DNA from: Paramecium sonneborni
Taxonomy: Eukaryota; Ciliophora; Oligohymenophorea; Peniculida; Parameciidae
Length of the DNA stretch: 64,000 bases
Direction: 5' to 3'
NCBI GenBank assembly: GCA_905182985.1
Contig: CAJJDN010000135.1
Span: 81,411-145,410 of the forward strand
The notes under the pieces were generated by a model. That model ran no database searches. It was given only the letters and a program-made list of their open reading frames with translations, and was not told where the DNA came from. The translations under genes were made by a program, and so were the position numbers. Shown here piece after piece: positions 51,222 to 62,300 of the stretch. Position 1 is the first letter of the stretch, and each line of letters begins with the position of its first letter.

Positions 51222-51509
51222 ATGTCATAAAAAGTGCATGCTATCGATTCACTTAGAACAAGATCTCTTATACCTCCTGATTATGATTAATTTGAAGAAG
51301 CTCAACATAATTAAGAAAATCTTGTTATCTCAAGTTAAAGAAGTTAGAACCTTAAGAGTATACTTAAAAAATAAGGTAAAAACAGTGTATCCAAGTTAAA
51401 GCGTCTTCGCATTTCAACCAACTTTAATCAAGTATTTATTGTGGAAAATTGGAAATAATATAATTCTAATTATGAAGAACCAGCAGAATCTTGCTGTCAA
51501 ACATTTTGA
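51222..51509 (+). CDS. Small basic/Ser-rich protein, 95 residues
   Basis: ATG 51222 to TGA 51507-51509. The sequence is protein-like, with LRTRSLIPPDYDQFEEAQ in the first third and a conserved-looking second half: KNSVSKLKRLRISTNFNQ then VFIVENWKQYNSNYEEPAES. The SVSKLKRLRI...VENWKQYN layout recalls small phosphatase-inhibitor-like proteins, but the match is weak and from memory. A 20-nt GT...AG segment at about 51376-51395 could be an intron but would shift the frame away from the good C-terminus, so it is not used. Confidence 0.5.
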
Positions 51510-51596
51510 TTCTGAATACAGATACATGAATATATATATAAAAATTAGTTTAAATTTTCAAATATCCATTTCAATATTTGCATGTCATTATTTTTT

Positions 51597-51912
51597 TCAT
51601 ATTAAATCATATATATTTGAATCTTCTAATTCTTTTAATGCATCCTTCTTGCAATATGATTTGAAATTTACTATCTGATCCAATTACTATATGAAATCAA
51701 TATCAAAATCTAAATCTTCATTCTTTCTCTTATTTCAAAAACTACCTTTTAAATTAACTGATTAATAATATCTTGCATATCAGAAATATTTTCAGCCAAA
51801 ATTTTATAATTATAAGCTAAATTCTCTTGAATTTTATGACTTCAATATACTTCACCTATATTTCATTCAACTTATCCTCTTGAACTTTTTTTGAATAATA
51901 TGGCATAAACAT
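51597..51912 (-). CDS. Unknown helical protein, 5' end uncertain
   Basis: At least 86 residues from ATG 51912 to TGA 51597-51599 after introns 51840-51871 (32 nt) and 51723-51745 (23 nt), which restore frame. The product is a helix-rich sequence: MPYYSKKVQEDNHKIQENLA, then YKILAENISDMQDIINQLIQ, ending in an acidic segment. The same frame is open upstream (SAGLQLGQK). An alternative frame there encodes a clear hydrophobic span (YIFLIIAIAFSWFIIGIEDV), so an upstream exon or a one-base error in the A7 run near 51890 is likely. No family recognised. Confidence 0.4.
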
Positions 51913-52702
51913 CTTCTATCCCAATTATAAACCAGCTGAACGCTATTGCTATGATCAGAAATATATATAATTTATAATTACTATTTAGAAAATGTAAAAA
52001 AAACAGTATCCACATGTCAACTGTAATATTCAACAAATGTTTGTTCCTTTTACTTAGTCTAATTGTTGGTTTTCATAAACCTCATAAGAAAACATCAATG
52101 ATTTTATTGGTTATATATTAATCTTAAGTAAATTCAATATAATTATAAGTATTTTTAGAAACTTTTTCGGTGGTTTTATTATTACAACTTATTCTATTAC
52201 TTATGATTTTTATAGCTGAAGTACCAAGAAACCTAGATATAACAGTTATCCAATTATTGAACTTAATTGGTTTGATGTAGGATTTAATCAAATTAACAAA
52301 ATTAGTATAAATACATATATTTTGAACGTTTAGATAGATCATAAATCTAATAGATGTTTTTACAATCAATTTATTAAGATCTAACAATTATATAAAATAT
52401 GCGAATTACAGTTCATTCAATTTAATGCTTAAATAAGTTAATGGAGAGCTGTTATAAAGAATTTTGATTACTTTTTTTAATTATTCCTTTAAAATTGAAA
52501 CAGAAAAAAGTTACACATTAATAAAGTTATTCTAAGTATAAACTTTGACTTAAGCAATGGTATTAAGAGGATTTAATTGATTAAATTTTAAGATTTTATT
52601 TGCATTTATTTGTATATGACAATATACATTATTGTAATAATATAATTGAAGAGCTTGAATGAAATTTTAAAACCCTTTTTGTGAAAATAAATAATTAATT
52701 AA
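51913..52702. other. Unresolved region with two overlapping open frames
   Basis: Between about 52110 and 52400 two minus-strand frames stay free of TGA. One uses no TAA/TAG (YIKPIKFNNWITVISRFLGT). The other uses many as Gln (DLSKRSKYMYLYQFCQFDQI). Only one can be real and neither has a convincing start or domain. The rest, up to the myotubularin ATG, is AT-rich spacer. Confidence 0.3.
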
Positions 52703-55179
52703 ATGAATAATCCACTTGGGCGCTCTACAAATAAAACTGATTAATAAGGATAGAATAATTAAAAGAATAATAGAGCAAAAGAGTTTGAAAAATAACTTTA
52801 GGAAGAAGAGAGAAGTAAAATGTATAAAATAATATTTATAGTGTTAACCTAATCAGGAGGAATAATTACTACTTAATAGACAAATAATCAATAATAATAA
52901 TAATAATAACCTGCCTATCAATAATAATAATAAGTTGGCTTTCAATAATAACAATAGGTTGCCTAATAATAATAATAATAATAACCTGCCTATTAATAAT
53001 AATAATAACTTAACCTATAACCATAATCAATGTTAGGATAGATAGGTTCGATGTTAGATGCTCCAAGAGTAATTAATAATATAATAATAATAGAAATTGT
53101 TCTTTAGAAACTCTACTACCTAACAATAACCAGCTTAATAAGGTTAAAGATAACCAACAGATTAAAATGAGCCAGAATAGATTTAGAATAATAATACTGT
53201 ATAGACATATCAAACACGTGATATTAAAAGTATAGGGTTAGAGATTATACAACCTGGAGAAATAGCTTTATAGGAATTACGAGGAACTTGCTCTATTCCT
53301 ACATTATCATTTTAAGGATTAATAATTGCAACTAATTATTAGGTATTTAAATTGATTACATATATCAATAGATAGTGTTTTTACCAGCTAAATTTCCTAA
53401 GGATTATAGAAAGGATTATTTTCAAGTCCCTTATACATTTATTATTAAAGTTGAGAAAACAATAGATAGAAAGTAAAATGATGCTAATTTTATCGAAATT
53501 TAAAGTAAAGATGGTAGATCATTCAAATTCAAGTTTTTAAAAGAATTAAGTGATGATTGTAATAGTATACTTAATGTAATTAACAAAAATGCATTTACAT
53601 TAAATAAATAAACATTGTTTGCATTTACATTTTATAAGGAATGTTAGATATTGGAAAACGATTTTTAAGGATGGAAAATATTCAATATAGAAAAAGATTT
53701 TGAAAGAATGGGGATTACTATATTATAAGAGAATTCTTAATAATAGAATGGATTATTTAAATATTTAAATAATGAGAATGGAATAATATGTTCAACATAT
53801 TACAATAGATTAGTAGTACCAGCAAAAGCAGATTTAGATTGTATATAAAAAACTGCAAAATTCCGATCTAAGGAAAGAATACCAATTTTATCATATGCAT
53901 TTTGTGTAAATGGAAATGTAATATCAATGTGGAGAAGTTCATAATGTAGAACAGGCATAGGATAAAATAGATCTACAGAAGATGAGTGTTATTTGAAATA
54001 TATATCATATTAGACAGTAGATGAATAGGAAAATCAAAATGAAGATAAGGAAATTCGTTTAAGAATTTATGATGCCAGACCATATATCAATGCCTTTGGA
54101 TAATAAGTAGCTGGTAAAGGTTATGAGAATACAATGTTTTATAAAAAATGTAGTATAGACTTTTTAGATATTCATAATATTCATAAAGTTAGAGATTCTT
54201 AAACAAAATTAATGAAGGCAGCATTTAGGTATTATTTATAATCCATATATAAGTGAAAATGTTTAATTCCTATCATAATTAGAATAATCAACATGGTATG
54301 ATCATGTTGTTGCAATCATTAAAGGATCTGCTAAAATAGCAATTACAATGACAAAAGAGAAAATTAATGTTTTAGTTCATTGTAGTGATGGTTGGGATAG
54401 AACTGCTCAATTGACTTCTCTTGTCTCTATTATGATTGATGGATATTATAGAACTATTGAAGGATTCATGATTTTAATCTAAAAAGAATGGATTAATAGT
54501 GGACATCAATTCTGTTAAAGATCTGCTATTGGTATTAAACAAAATAATGATGATTCAAGATCTCCTATCTTTTTATAATTTTTAGATTGTGTTTATCAAA
54601 TGTAACAATTATATCCATTATCATTTGAATTCAATCCTAAATTATTATTTGATTTAGCCTATCATCATTTAACTTCTTTATTTGGAACATTCTTATGCGA
54701 TTCCTTCTTGGTAATAATTTTTATTTATTATTAGGAAATTTAAAAATAAAAAATCATGGAATAAACTGTATCTATATGGTCATGGATTATGAAACAAAAA
54801 GATAAATATCTGAATGCTTTCTATAAAAATCCATAATCTATTGATTAAGATGTTATCATTCCTGAATAATTTAGTGGTAAATCCATTACATTCTGGAAAG
54901 AATATTTCCTCTATTATTCTTTAGAATCTAATGATGCTTATTAAATACATCCTTAATGTCAATATACTTGGTATTATTCCCTTTTTTTATTATAGTGACA
55001 ATATTCAAGAAATGTACAAAGCATTATTTAAAGAAAATCATGTTTTAAGATAAGCATAAAAAGATCAAGAAAAGTTGGCCATTCTTCATTAATAAAAATT
55101 TAATTAACTTATGCAAATTATCTAAGAAACCTAGAATGAAGAAATTATAGAAAAACTATAGACAATTAAACTTATTTGA
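52703..55179 (+). CDS. Myotubularin-type phosphoinositide 3-phosphatase
   Basis: 782 residues. Introns 53069-53093, 53343-53371, 54229-54253, 54711-54734 and 54971-54995. The N-terminus is Gln-rich with three blocks of TAA-coded poly-Gln. A PH-GRAM domain (about residues 165-280) is followed by the catalytic domain: FQGWKIFNIEKDFERMGI, RSKERIPILSY, YDARPYINAF, NIHKVRDSQTKLM, and the active site VLVHCSDGWDRTAQL (the CxxGWDR family signature, intact). Active myotubularins remove the 3-phosphate from PI3P and PI(3,5)P2 on endosomes. The C-terminal helix after the last intron is a short coiled coil. No FYVE domain. It fits with the EH and LITAF endosome genes in this window. Confidence 0.95.
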
Positions 55180-55240
55180 GAAAGATTTTTATGTTTATAT
55201 ATATAAAAATTACATATATATATTATTAAAAATATCATTT

Positions 55241-57139
55241 TCAAAAAAGTAATAAAGAGCGTTCAGTTTTTTATAAGAATTATGATTCTAAATATTCTTT
55301 GTATTTTAATGATAATGCTCTCCTTTTTTTAGGTTATGTTAAATTCTAAACTTTATTCAAAAATTCAACCTTTGAATTCCTTTATGAATTTAACTCACTT
55401 TATTCACATCTTAAACTTTATTATTCTGGTAATAATAGTTTAGTATTACGATTACTATTATTATTACTATTACTATTATGGTTTCTTGAAGAATTATTTT
55501 AATAACGAACTCTATCATCTAAATCATTTAAATAGATTGTAGCCTTAATTGGCCATTCTTTATCAGAGTTCTATTCTAATTTAATTTGCTTTGGTAATTA
55601 AACGTAATAAGTTTTTTAATAAAGAGTATTAAAATTAATTGCATTTGTAGGAGAAAGATTGTTCATTCTTTTTAAGATATCCATTTTACTTTTTATAGCT
55701 TTATTGAATCGATCTGGTGTTGATAATAAATTTCTATCTTATTATCTATTTGTTAAAAATTAAACTTTTGGTAATGGTTACATTTCATCAGGGGATGGTA
55801 TATAAATAAAGTTTTTATTTTTTGATTTATTTATTTTTTATTTATTATTATTATTAATCTTGTTATTAATTTAACTTTCTTCAATTGATGTTAAATATTT
55901 CTATGTTTATTTAAATTATCTTATTGGACTTGTTTATTATAAAGAATCATGAATTACTTATTCTATTTATTAAGATGATTCACTTTCAATTCCATTTTTC
56001 AATTCTTGTCCATTTAAATATTTCTAATAAATTTCTTGAGTTATTTCAATGCTTTTTTCAAATTGCTTGTACCATTTATTTTTTTTAATACACAATTTTT
56101 TGAGTTATTTTAAATAATGTTATTCATTAAATTATGATAATTTTGAATATAAGACTTATAAAGGTATAACAATTAAACAACCAAAATGAGAATGACAAGA
56201 GACATTGAATTATCGAGGAACATTTTCAAAAGCTTCATAATCTCCAAAAAATTCACCTTCATTCATGATGACTAATTATTTTCTAACATTTTATTTTTAT
56301 AGATAAGTAACAAATTCTCCTTATTTTATAATATATATAACATCTGAATCCAACTAATCCTTTTTGTAAATAATATCCCTATATTTGTAATCTTGAGTTG
56401 AGAAAGAGAACAACATTAGATTTAACAATTTTCTATTTAATCCTTAAAAACTAGGATTTAGAGTAAATGTTTTCATCCTTTTTTATTCTTTCTTTTTATC
56501 CATAATTTATATTGCTTTTTAATATACTTCTTTATTGAGAATTACAAGTTAACAATCCATATCACAAACAGCAGTATTAATTCTAATTTTTTGATATTAT
56601 TCTCCAAATACATTCCATTCCTTTATCTCATTTAAATGTATCAATCTAATTTACTATAAATCTAAATATACTTTTAAAGAGTATGATCTGAATAATTCAA
56701 CTAACATTTCTTTTGATTATTAAAAACTTACTGTCTTTATTTCATCTTATCGTCTTATAAATATAAAGAGACTTAGCCTGTTATTACAATATATACATTA
56801 TTAGTCTAATCGCCGATTTCGAATATTACATCATTCTTTAAATAACTTAAAACTTCAATTTACTTTCACAAAAGTCTCACATTGTAAATGAAGTAAACAA
56901 TAATCATATGCTTCAAATTCATTTTTGTCTGTTTGAAATTATTCGAATATCTCAATCTTCTACATTAGTATCCTCAACATAGACATAATTTCCTATTTTC
57001 TCTGCTAAATAGGATATTTTAGAATATTTATCAACAATTTCTTTTTTTATTGAATCGATAACTAATGAATTTATTCAAGCAATCTTGTTTGATTCCTCTT
57101 GTTACCTAATTCAAATGTTTCTTAAAATTAATTATTCAT
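55241..57139 (-). CDS. Tandem cyclic-nucleotide-binding-domain protein
   Basis: 614 residues. Introns 56853-56880 (28 nt) and 56646-56671 (26 nt). An N-terminal helix (LLINILKYPIQQRKQ) leads to domain 1 (about residues 85-220): FEIGDQTNNVYIVITGQVSL ... EWNVFGEQYQKIRINTA. Domain 2 (about 250-370) has DVIYIIKQGEFVTYL ... NEGEFFGDYEAFENVPRQFN. In both, the phosphate-binding cassette is near consensus. The C-terminal 240 residues are Asn/Lys/Gln-rich. No kinase, channel or GEF segment. It resembles the soluble CNBD protein at 31296 in layout but not closely in sequence. It ends 61 bp from the convergent myotubularin gene. Confidence 0.83.
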
Positions 57140-57318
57140 AATATAATAGATTAAGATCTAACACATTATTTCAACTATTAAATGTTTATTAGAACTAAAA
57201 TAAATTTTATTTTTCTCCTCAAATATAACAAGATGAATATTTAAATTAATTATATATTAGTTTCATCAATTTATAGAATATTTCAATAAAAATGTAATTA
57301 TAATAATAGATATTAATA

Positions 57319-58914
57319 TCATTATTTATAGTGATTATATAATTTTAAACAAATAAATGCATCCAATGCTGCATAATGAATCTAAGCACTTCTTAATGGT
57401 CTCTATTACCAATTTGAGATTTACTCTACTTTATCTAGTTCTTTTCCAAAAAGCTTCAAACATTAAAATGATAAATTTGTTTTCTTCTCATTTGGAAATT
57501 TCATCCAAAATAATTATGATAACTCAACAAAATTCTTCAATTCAAGATTTTAAGTTCCAATCTATCCTAATAATTATTAAAAATCCTATCTTATATTTTA
57601 TCCAATCTTTAAAGTATCACTAAATGCATATTTCATTAGAAATTATTAATACTTCTAACTCTGTAATAATTTAACAGTGTTTAATAAAAAAATCTTTTTT
57701 GGTAAAGCTATTTAAAATAAGCAAACCTTGCTTTTAGATGAAAATTTGGTTTAAGGTAGTTCTTAATAACTTTCAGTATCAATCCCAGTTTAAGGAGCCT
57801 CTAAAATTTCATTCAAGATTTCATCATTCAATTAATCTTCATTCTCAATCATTTATACATTTTCTCTAGATATATCAAAATCTCTTAAAAGTATCAATTA
57901 ATCCATCCTTTTTGTTCTTAATATTACCTCAGATGGTACTTACAAATAGTAATATATATCATACAGAAATCATCATTTTACAATAATGTATTTTATGTAA
58001 CATCTATACAATCATTAATCTTATTTTATATATTAGGATTTTGCACTTTAATTTTATTCCTTTTAGCTATTTGAATTGCCACTTATTAATTTGTTTTAAA
58101 ATAATTCTCAACCAAAAATTATAATTTTGTGGAATCTCCTAAAAATAATTCTTCTACTTTTTCAATTGGTATTTCTGATCTCTAATATTAAATATTTTAA
58201 TACAAAAATAAAAAATCTTAAAGATTCATCATACAAATAATTCAAAACCTTCTCATTATCCTTAAAATCTAAATGCTACTCTTTAATAATCTTGCTTTAC
58301 AACTTCATGTCTTTTTTATTCATTAAATTAATAAGTTCCTCATTTATATTCTAAACATTTACCTAATAAGAAACACTCTCATATTATAAGGCATTCATAA
58401 ATTTATACGCTATTAAATATTTCTTATTCTTAATCAAATCTTCAATATATTCTGAAGTCTTATTCTATAATATCAATTGTTTCAGTTTTGCTTCATCTAT
58501 CAATTTATCGTTTAAAATATTAGAATGTATAATATTACTCAAAATCTTAACTCTCTTATCAAAATAGATTTCGAATTCCCTTATATTTTTTTTATCCATT
58601 ATCATCTCATAAACCTTATTCGAATGTACAATATTGTAAGAAATAGTATTTTTTTATAATCTCTAAGTAATTGAACTAATAAATCTAGAGAGTCCTATCA
58701 TAAAAAACTCAACAATAACTCTACTTTAAATAAATTATTTAATAATCCTACAAATGAATATATGAGTATATTCAATCTAATCTAAAAAAGTATTGATCAC
58801 AACATTCGATACATCTAATAATCTGTTAGAAATATTAAAATTTCCATTATTCTAAGCATAACTTTTGCTAAATCCCCAATTTATCATTTTTGAACTATAA
58901 ATATTCTACTTCAT
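57319..58914 (-). CDS. EXD3/Mut-7-like DEDDy 3'-5' exonuclease
   Basis: 515 residues. Introns 58182-58203 (22 nt) and 57939-57964 (26 nt). The N-terminal about 320 residues are helical (MINWGFSKSYAQ, EFEIYFDKRVKIL), as in Mut-7 family N-terminal repeats. The exonuclease domain (about 355-510) keeps all motifs: Exo I GIDTE, Exo II IGQNIRQD, Exo III YAALDAF. It also has the family's FGKELDKVEQISNWQQRPLR preceding it. DEDDy exonucleases of this group trim RNA 3' ends, and Mut-7/Nibbler shapes small RNAs in animals. A small-RNA role in a ciliate, which relies on scanning RNAs, is attractive but unproven here. The long plus-strand frame over this gene is an antisense shadow. Confidence 0.85.
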
Positions 58915-59318
58915 AAATAATTAAATGAATATTTGTTTTAATTTTAAACAATAAATTTTATACATAAACTATTCAGATATCTGAAACTTAACCTTTTAAT
59001 ATCAATTTATTGAACTATATTAATTCTAGTAGTTGAAGAAAATGATATATATTAAAAGACTAATAGTAATGGATTACCAACTCGATTTCGACTTAAATAT
59101 ACAGATTTTAATAATTACTATAATTATAAATATGATATTATCAGACTTTTCATTGTTATTCCATTTTTTAATATTCAATAACTTAATTGTTAAAATCTAA
59201 ACAATATTTTTCATATTGATTATTATTTTAAAAACAATTTAGATAATTTTATGGGTATATAAATATTATTTAATAATAATACAATATTGTGTAATAATAA
59301 TAATTATATTGTAATGAA
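58915..59318. other. Intergenic AT-rich spacer
   Basis: About 400 bp between the exonuclease start and the end of the receptor gene (both minus strand). It holds the exonuclease 5' region. No frame or repeat of note. Confidence 0.5.
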
Positions 59319-62300
59319 TCATTCTTCTCCTCCTAAGTTGTCAATTAAACCATATAAAAATTCCTTAGCTTTTTCGTCTAATATCTTATCGAGTAACTTT
59401 TAGAATATAGGTAATTTAATGAATTCCATATGAACTACATATTAAAAAATTAAAGATATTGGACAATAAAATAGATTATCTAAAGTGAAAGTTCCTACAA
59501 AGATATAACTCCATTAATTAGCAGTTTCAACTGAATCCATCATAACCAAACCTGCCAACATAACATAAGAAATAACACCTGCACTCATTATCATGAAGAT
59601 TGCTCCAAATGTTCTTACTACTTTCTTTTTATGAGATAAAGTTTTCTCTAAAATGATTTAATATATCTTATTAACTGGAGCAGTTATTAATGCTAAAGCA
59701 ACTGTAAAACTAATATTGTTTGGTTGATTAAATACAAATAAAACAGCCAAACTACCTAAAATACTTGTGTAAACTATTGAAGCTCTTAAACCTCGAGGTT
59801 TCTTTTGATCTGATTTATAAACAATCTATAATAATTAATGGAAAAACTTAAGATATTCAATATAAGCTTTAATTCTAGATATTGAATTCTTAATCATTAA
59901 ATCTTTTAAACCTTTTGGTTATTACTCTTAATCTTTCTTTTATTATTCATCTGTATCTTCATTCTTATCTTTTTTATCTGGATCTTCAATATTTTTTAGA
60001 TCATTTTATGATTATGGTTAATCAACATTTTTGATCGAACATTATTTTTACAATAAATGATCAGAACCTATTTTTGCAGGTCCATCAGGATTGATTACAA
60101 TATTTATATCAAGTTTTGAATCAGGAGTTTAATTGATAAGTAATTCTTAAGGAGAATTAATCATAGAGAGTTTACTCTCAAGTATTACTTTATCATATGA
60201 TTTAGGATTATTAAATATACTTTTTTTTAAACTTGGTAAATTAGACATTTATGGTATATCATTATCCTTTATTTCTTCAAGTTACCGAAAAGAATGAGAT
60301 TCCTATTTATTTTCAGTTATTTCTTTTACCTAATCTTTATTTTCTGGATCATTCTCAATATTCTCTAATTTTAATTTTTCTTCTTTTAATTTCTATTCTG
60401 CTAATTCTTATTCAGCATGTATTTTAGCAAACATTGCATTATCAACTTTAACTCCCCAATAAACAACTGATATATAAATGCCTGTTATTCCTAAATAGAA
60501 ATAAAAGACTATTGTTTTATAAAATGGAAATGATCCAAAAGCCAATAATGTATCCAAAGAAAATACTTTAGCAGCTTTATCAGCTATTAAATTTAAAGAT
60601 TCCATTATAGATGTTGGATTTAAAGAATCACATTAACAAGTTGTTTCTCCATCTTTTTCTACAGTACTGCAAACATCAGCATCCCATTCACCACTTTTAA
60701 CTTCAGTTATACATTTTATTTATGTATTATTTTCTAATTTCTTTTTTGTTGGAAATTTAAATTTCATTTATGAATTTGCTTTAGTACTATTTGATTAACC
60801 CTCTGCAATCAATTTTGGATCCACTGCTTAATATCCACTACTATTCTTTGGAAAATTCTCATCTGCATAATATGGATTATCAATAAATCTAGTCATTGAA
60901 AATTTATAGAAATCTGTTGAACTATTTTAATTACTATTCTATTAATCACTCTCTTCCTCCAATAATCTACTTTTTGTTATTGCCTTTGATCCTGTTACTT
61001 CACCTGCCATTTTAGTTGTAAGAAATCCAAAATTCAAATTTACCGAATTTGATTAAACCTTATAAAGTGGTTCATTAGCTACACTTATTGCTTATAATTG
61101 TGATTACATTTATTAAAGCTAATTCTAAATATCACTTGATGTTAAGTTTTATTAAACTCTATAATTCAGACATGATGATAAGATATCTGAAAATGTATAG
61201 TATTGAGATACAAAATTTGTTTTTTCAATATTTTATGCTGAAGTTAATTTATTTGACTTTTATAAATTAAAAAATGTAATCAATTATGCATAAGCTAAAT
61301 TTATCCTATAATTCAACTAATTAAGTAATAGAGATTCATTTTATTTCAATAGAGTTACATTAACACTCAATAATTTAGATATAGATCTATATAAACTTTC
61401 TGTTTAATTACTTTAAAATGTTTAATTCTAATCAAAACCAATCAATTTATAGAATAACTCTTCTTTATATTCTGATGAATTATTCACAGTCTTTAATCTT
61501 TCTGTAATTAAATTATATCCAATTAATTATTAATCTAAACTAATAATTTATTTTTCATAATTTCTAAATGTAATCTCATCAATCTATAAATATTATTTAA
61601 CATCAAATGTTTATGTTATATTAATAACTCCTCCATTAGAATCCTATACTTGGAATACAAGAAGCTACTACTTATCATTGAAATATGGTAAATATAACTT
61701 AAATGTATTTGTTAATTAAAATGGTTCAAGCAAGAGATAATTATAAAATTTAGATTAAACTAAATCTGATTAATAAATTGATTAATTAGGAAATACCCAA
61801 ACACTATATTAAAGAGGTAGATTATTATCTGTACAATTAATAACTGAAATATTAAGGGCTTCAATGAATTCAACAAATCCTTGATTGTAATTTATTTCTA
61901 AAGCACAAAATTGTGGTGGAATATTCATTGTTAGCATTTAAGTATTTAATGAAGGCATAATAAAACGAGGATCATAAACTGAAAGTCTCAATTTAAGACC
62001 ATTACCTAATGAATCCTAAAAATCAGTAAAATAATTTTAGACTTTAAATTTAAATTCTAAATAATAAAATTAGAAGGTAGCTTGAACAACTTAATCATAA
62101 ATAACTGCACCAGCATACATTAAAACATCAGGATTGATTCCAGGATATATTAATTTATAAATGAATTCATCATAATAATTATGAACTTCTAATCCATCAA
62201 CTCCTAATATTGTTAAAGCAGGCAAATCCATTTCAATTAATTATATTGATATTTTAGTAGAATAAACAACCTCTTCTTTTACTATGCCCACTTCAAAATT

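Noticed and set aside
52703..53010. 20-nt GT...AG intron near 52821-52840 in the myotubularin N-terminus
   Set aside because: Removing it shifts the frame out of the poly-Gln stretch that leads to the PH-GRAM domain. The unspliced frame is continuous.
57357..57623. Plus-strand frame starting MHPMLHNESKHF
   Set aside because: Antisense to the exonuclease, whose Exo motifs fix the minus strand as coding.
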